Source: Nitriliruptorales bacterium (GTDB lineage: Bacteria; Actinomycetota; Nitriliruptoria; Euzebyales; Egibacteraceae). Taken from it: a stretch of 6,860 bases of DNA. The notes beneath the pieces are model-generated. The model did no database searches, had not been told where the DNA came from, and was given only the letters and a program-made list of their open reading frames with translations. How positions within the stretch are numbered: the first letter of the stretch is position 1; each line of letters begins with the position of its first letter. A program made the translations under genes and the position numbers. Location of the stretch: the NCBI GenBank assembly GCA_007126835.1, contig SLAO01000182.1, positions 1-6,860 of the forward strand, given 5' to 3'. Of this stretch, positions 5,586 through 6,860 are shown piece after piece.

Positions 5586-5908
5586 GCGCACGTTCGGAAC
5601 GCGACGCGGCGTACTTCACGCTGCTGCGCGCGCGGGAGGAGCATGCTGACCTGCTGACCTACCGCGAGCTCCTCGACGAGGAGCTGCGGCGCCTCGACGG
5701 CTTCGTCGCAGACACCCGAGCCATGAGTGAGCGCCTGCCGGCTCGCCTGCGCAAGCCGGTCGAGCAGACGACCAGGCAGATGCTCGAAGCCGTCGGGCGG
5801 CGACGCAGCGTGGTCGAGGACGAGCGCCGCAAGGTCGAGCAACGCCTCGTCGACGCGCAGGACTTCGTCGAGGAGTGCGAAGCCGACGTGGCGCGCCTGC
5901 GAGGCTGA
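5582..5908 (+). CDS. Small coiled-coil protein, unknown function
   Basis: The product is 108 residues and I do not recognise the family. It is highly charged and almost wholly helical: one helix at about 4-50 and a second at about 60-106, broken by a stretch with Pro53 and Pro59, so a helical hairpin is likely. The second helix shows a clean heptad pattern with Val78, Val85, Ala92, Cys99, Leu106 in one core position and Leu89, Val96, Val103 in the other. The only Cys lies in that core. No membrane segment or signal is visible. The start is a GTG overlapping the dipeptidase stop as GTGA, with AGGA 10 nt upstream; the frame is open further back but only antiparallel to known coding sense, over the dipeptidase gene. 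The overlap suggests co-translation with the dipeptidase, possibly as a partner or scaffold, which is inference. Confidence 0.75.
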   Translation: MSARSERDAAYFTLLRAREEHADLLTYRELLDEELRRLDGFVADTRAMSERLPARLRKPVEQTTRQMLEAVGRRRSVVEDERRKVEQRLVDAQDFVEECEADVARLRG

Positions 5909-5927
5909 ACGCTGGGGGTGCGTGGCT

Positions 5928-5942
5928 GCCCGGACAGCGGGC
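5928..5942. terminator. Weak hairpin between convergent genes
   Basis: GCCCG and CGGGC form a perfect 5-bp stem with a 5-nt loop in the 34-nt gap between the convergent coiled-coil and hisN genes. It could act on both strands, but the stem is short and there is no U-tract. Confidence 0.2.
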
Positions 5943-6731
5943 CTAGCGCGTCAACAAGTCCCGCATGTCGCCGTGCACACGCTGATTGGACGAAAGCAGG
6001 CTCCCGTCCCCGGTCAGGACGTCTTGCCCCTCCCATGTGGTGCACGTCCCTCCGGCTTCTGGCACCAGGCACGCCAGCGCAGCGATGTCCCACACCGAAA
6101 GGTCGCGCTCGAACGCGGCCTCGGCCATCCCGCCGGCGACCAGCAGGTGCATCCAGAAGTCGCCGAACCCTCGCGTCCGCTCAGTGGCGTCGCTGATGCG
6201 CCCTAGGCGCTCCCAGTGCTCGGGCGCCTCGCGGAACCACTCCAGCCCACCGTGGCACACCAAGGAGTCGCGGAGGTCGTCGATCGCGCTGACCCCGACG
6301 GGCACGCCGTTGCGACGCGCGCCTACGCCGGCAGCCGCGTCCCAGCGCTCTGCCATCGCCGGTGCGCTGACCACGCCCACCACCGCCCGGCCTTCCACGA
6401 CCAGCGCGATCAGCGTGGCGAACACCGGGATCCCGCGCATGAAGTTGCGCGTGCCGTCGATCGGGTCGATCACCCACGTGGGCCGCGCCGGGTCGATGGC
6501 GCCGCCTTCCTCCTCGCCCAGGACGGCGTGCTCGGCGAACTCGGCCGAAAGACGCCGGCGCAGGGTCGCTTCGATCGCACGATCCGCCTCGGTCACGGGT
6601 GACCCGTCGGGTTTGGCCACCGAGGCCACAGGGCCCCCGAACCGCGCCAGCGCCAGCGGGTCGGCGAGGTCGGCAAGGTCGAGGGCCGCGTCGCGCAGAT
6701 CCTCCATCGACGGCAAGGCGCTCGAGCTCAT
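5943..6731 (-). CDS. hisN: Histidinol-phosphatase, inositol-monophosphatase family
   Basis: This is a probable Mg-dependent cytosolic phosphatase converting L-histidinol phosphate to histidinol in histidine synthesis. The product has 262 residues, normal for the family. Metal-site motifs are complete: TEAD with Asp50, GEEEG with Glu73, DPIDGTRNF with Asp89 and Asp92, and WD at 214-215. The stretch TRGFGDFWMHLLVAGG followed by LSVWDIAAL resembles actinobacterial HisN more than SuhB or CysQ, and the DGTRNF variant points the same way. The ATG at 6731 is used because AGGCGG lies 4 nt upstream, whereas a GTG at 6758 has no binding site. It follows the end of another minus-strand ORF by 44 nt, so the two may share a transcript. 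An inositol-1-phosphate phosphatase role cannot be excluded by sequence alone. Confidence 0.85.
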   Translation of the reverse strand: MSSSALPSMEDLRDAALDLADLADPLALARFGGPVASVAKPDGSPVTEADRAIEATLRRRLSAEFAEHAVLGEEEGGAIDPARPTWVIDPIDGTRNFMRGIPVFATLIALVVEGRAVVGVVSAPAMAERWDAAAGVGARRNGVPVGVSAIDDLRDSLVCHGGLEWFREAPEHWERLGRISDATERTRGFGDFWMHLLVAGGMAEAAFERDLSVWDIAALACLVPEAGGTCTTWEGQDVLTGDGSLLSSNQRVHGDMRDLLTR

Positions 6732-6775
6732 CTCGCCGCCTGGGCGGCACGGACCCACAGGGGCACCGGCACCGT

Positions 6776-6860
6776 CTAGATGTCCTCGACCACGTCAGCG
6801 AAGCGCAGGACCAGGTCGTTTGGCTGGACGGTCAGGCTGACCTCGTCCCGCGGGGCCCAC
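6776..6860 (-). CDS. C-terminal end of an unidentified ORF, cut by the window edge
   Basis: Reading the minus strand from the right edge, an open frame gives 27 residues ending LVLRFADVVEDI and a TAG stop. Of the 27 codons 25 end in G or C, strong evidence for coding despite the short length. The piece looks like alternating beta strands (DEVSLTVQPNDLVLRFAD) but is too short to assign to a family. It lies 44 nt upstream of the hisN start in the same direction, so an operon is plausible. Confidence 0.5.
   Translation of the reverse strand, partial: WAPRDEVSLTVQPNDLVLRFADVVEDI

Noticed and set aside
4353..5591. Minus-strand open frame (412 codons) opposite the M20 dipeptidase
   Set aside because: It is a mirror frame of a well-supported gene and shows no motif or plausible start signal.

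Overview
The window is GC-rich bacterial DNA. Almost every codon in the convincing genes ends in G or C, GTG starts are used, and Shine-Dalgarno (SD) sites are clear. An InhA-like enoyl-ACP reductase, a type II fatty-acid cluster in the order fabH-acpP-fabF, and a HisN-type phosphatase all suggest an actinobacterium (Actinomycetota). This rests on family resemblance read by eye; species or order cannot be fixed. There are no tRNA or rRNA genes, CRISPR arrays, transposases or other signs of a mobile element.

Layout. (1) Positions 5-232 (+) hold a small Arg-rich hypothetical ORF that may be cut by the left edge. (2) Positions 3768 down to 260 (-) form one fatty-acid-synthesis (FAS II) unit: a possible 27-codon leader ORF, then fabH (initiating ketosynthase), acpP (acyl carrier protein), fabF (elongating ketosynthase) and fabI/inhA-like enoyl-ACP reductase. 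acpP and fabF overlap by 4 nt; fabF and fabI are separated by 132 nt containing a hairpin. (3) Positions 3689-4151 are a divergent control region. It carries a TTGACA-N16-TAGGGT promoter for the fab unit with a perfect inverted repeat over its -35 box, and a weaker -10-like element facing the other way. (4) Positions 4152-5908 (+) hold an M20-family metallodipeptidase and, overlapping it by 4 nt, a small coiled-coil protein of unknown function. (5) Positions 6860-5943 (-) hold the end of an unidentified ORF followed by a HisN/inositol-monophosphatase-family phosphatase, convergent with the coiled-coil gene.

How the parts work together. FabH condenses an acyl-CoA starter with malonyl-ACP, AcpP carries the growing chain, FabF extends it, and FabI performs the last reduction of each cycle. 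FabD, FabG and FabZ/HadAB are not here and must be encoded elsewhere. The dipeptidase pair and the histidine-pathway phosphatase are ordinary metabolic neighbours with no evident link to lipid synthesis.

Most of the window is ordinary housekeeping sequence and I do not see a wholly new system. The parts most worth a second look are the fab leader (operator-like repeat on the promoter, short leader ORF coupled to fabH by ATGA, internal hairpin), the FabI active-site alanine at the InhA Ser94 position, and the uncharacterised coiled-coil partner of the dipeptidase.
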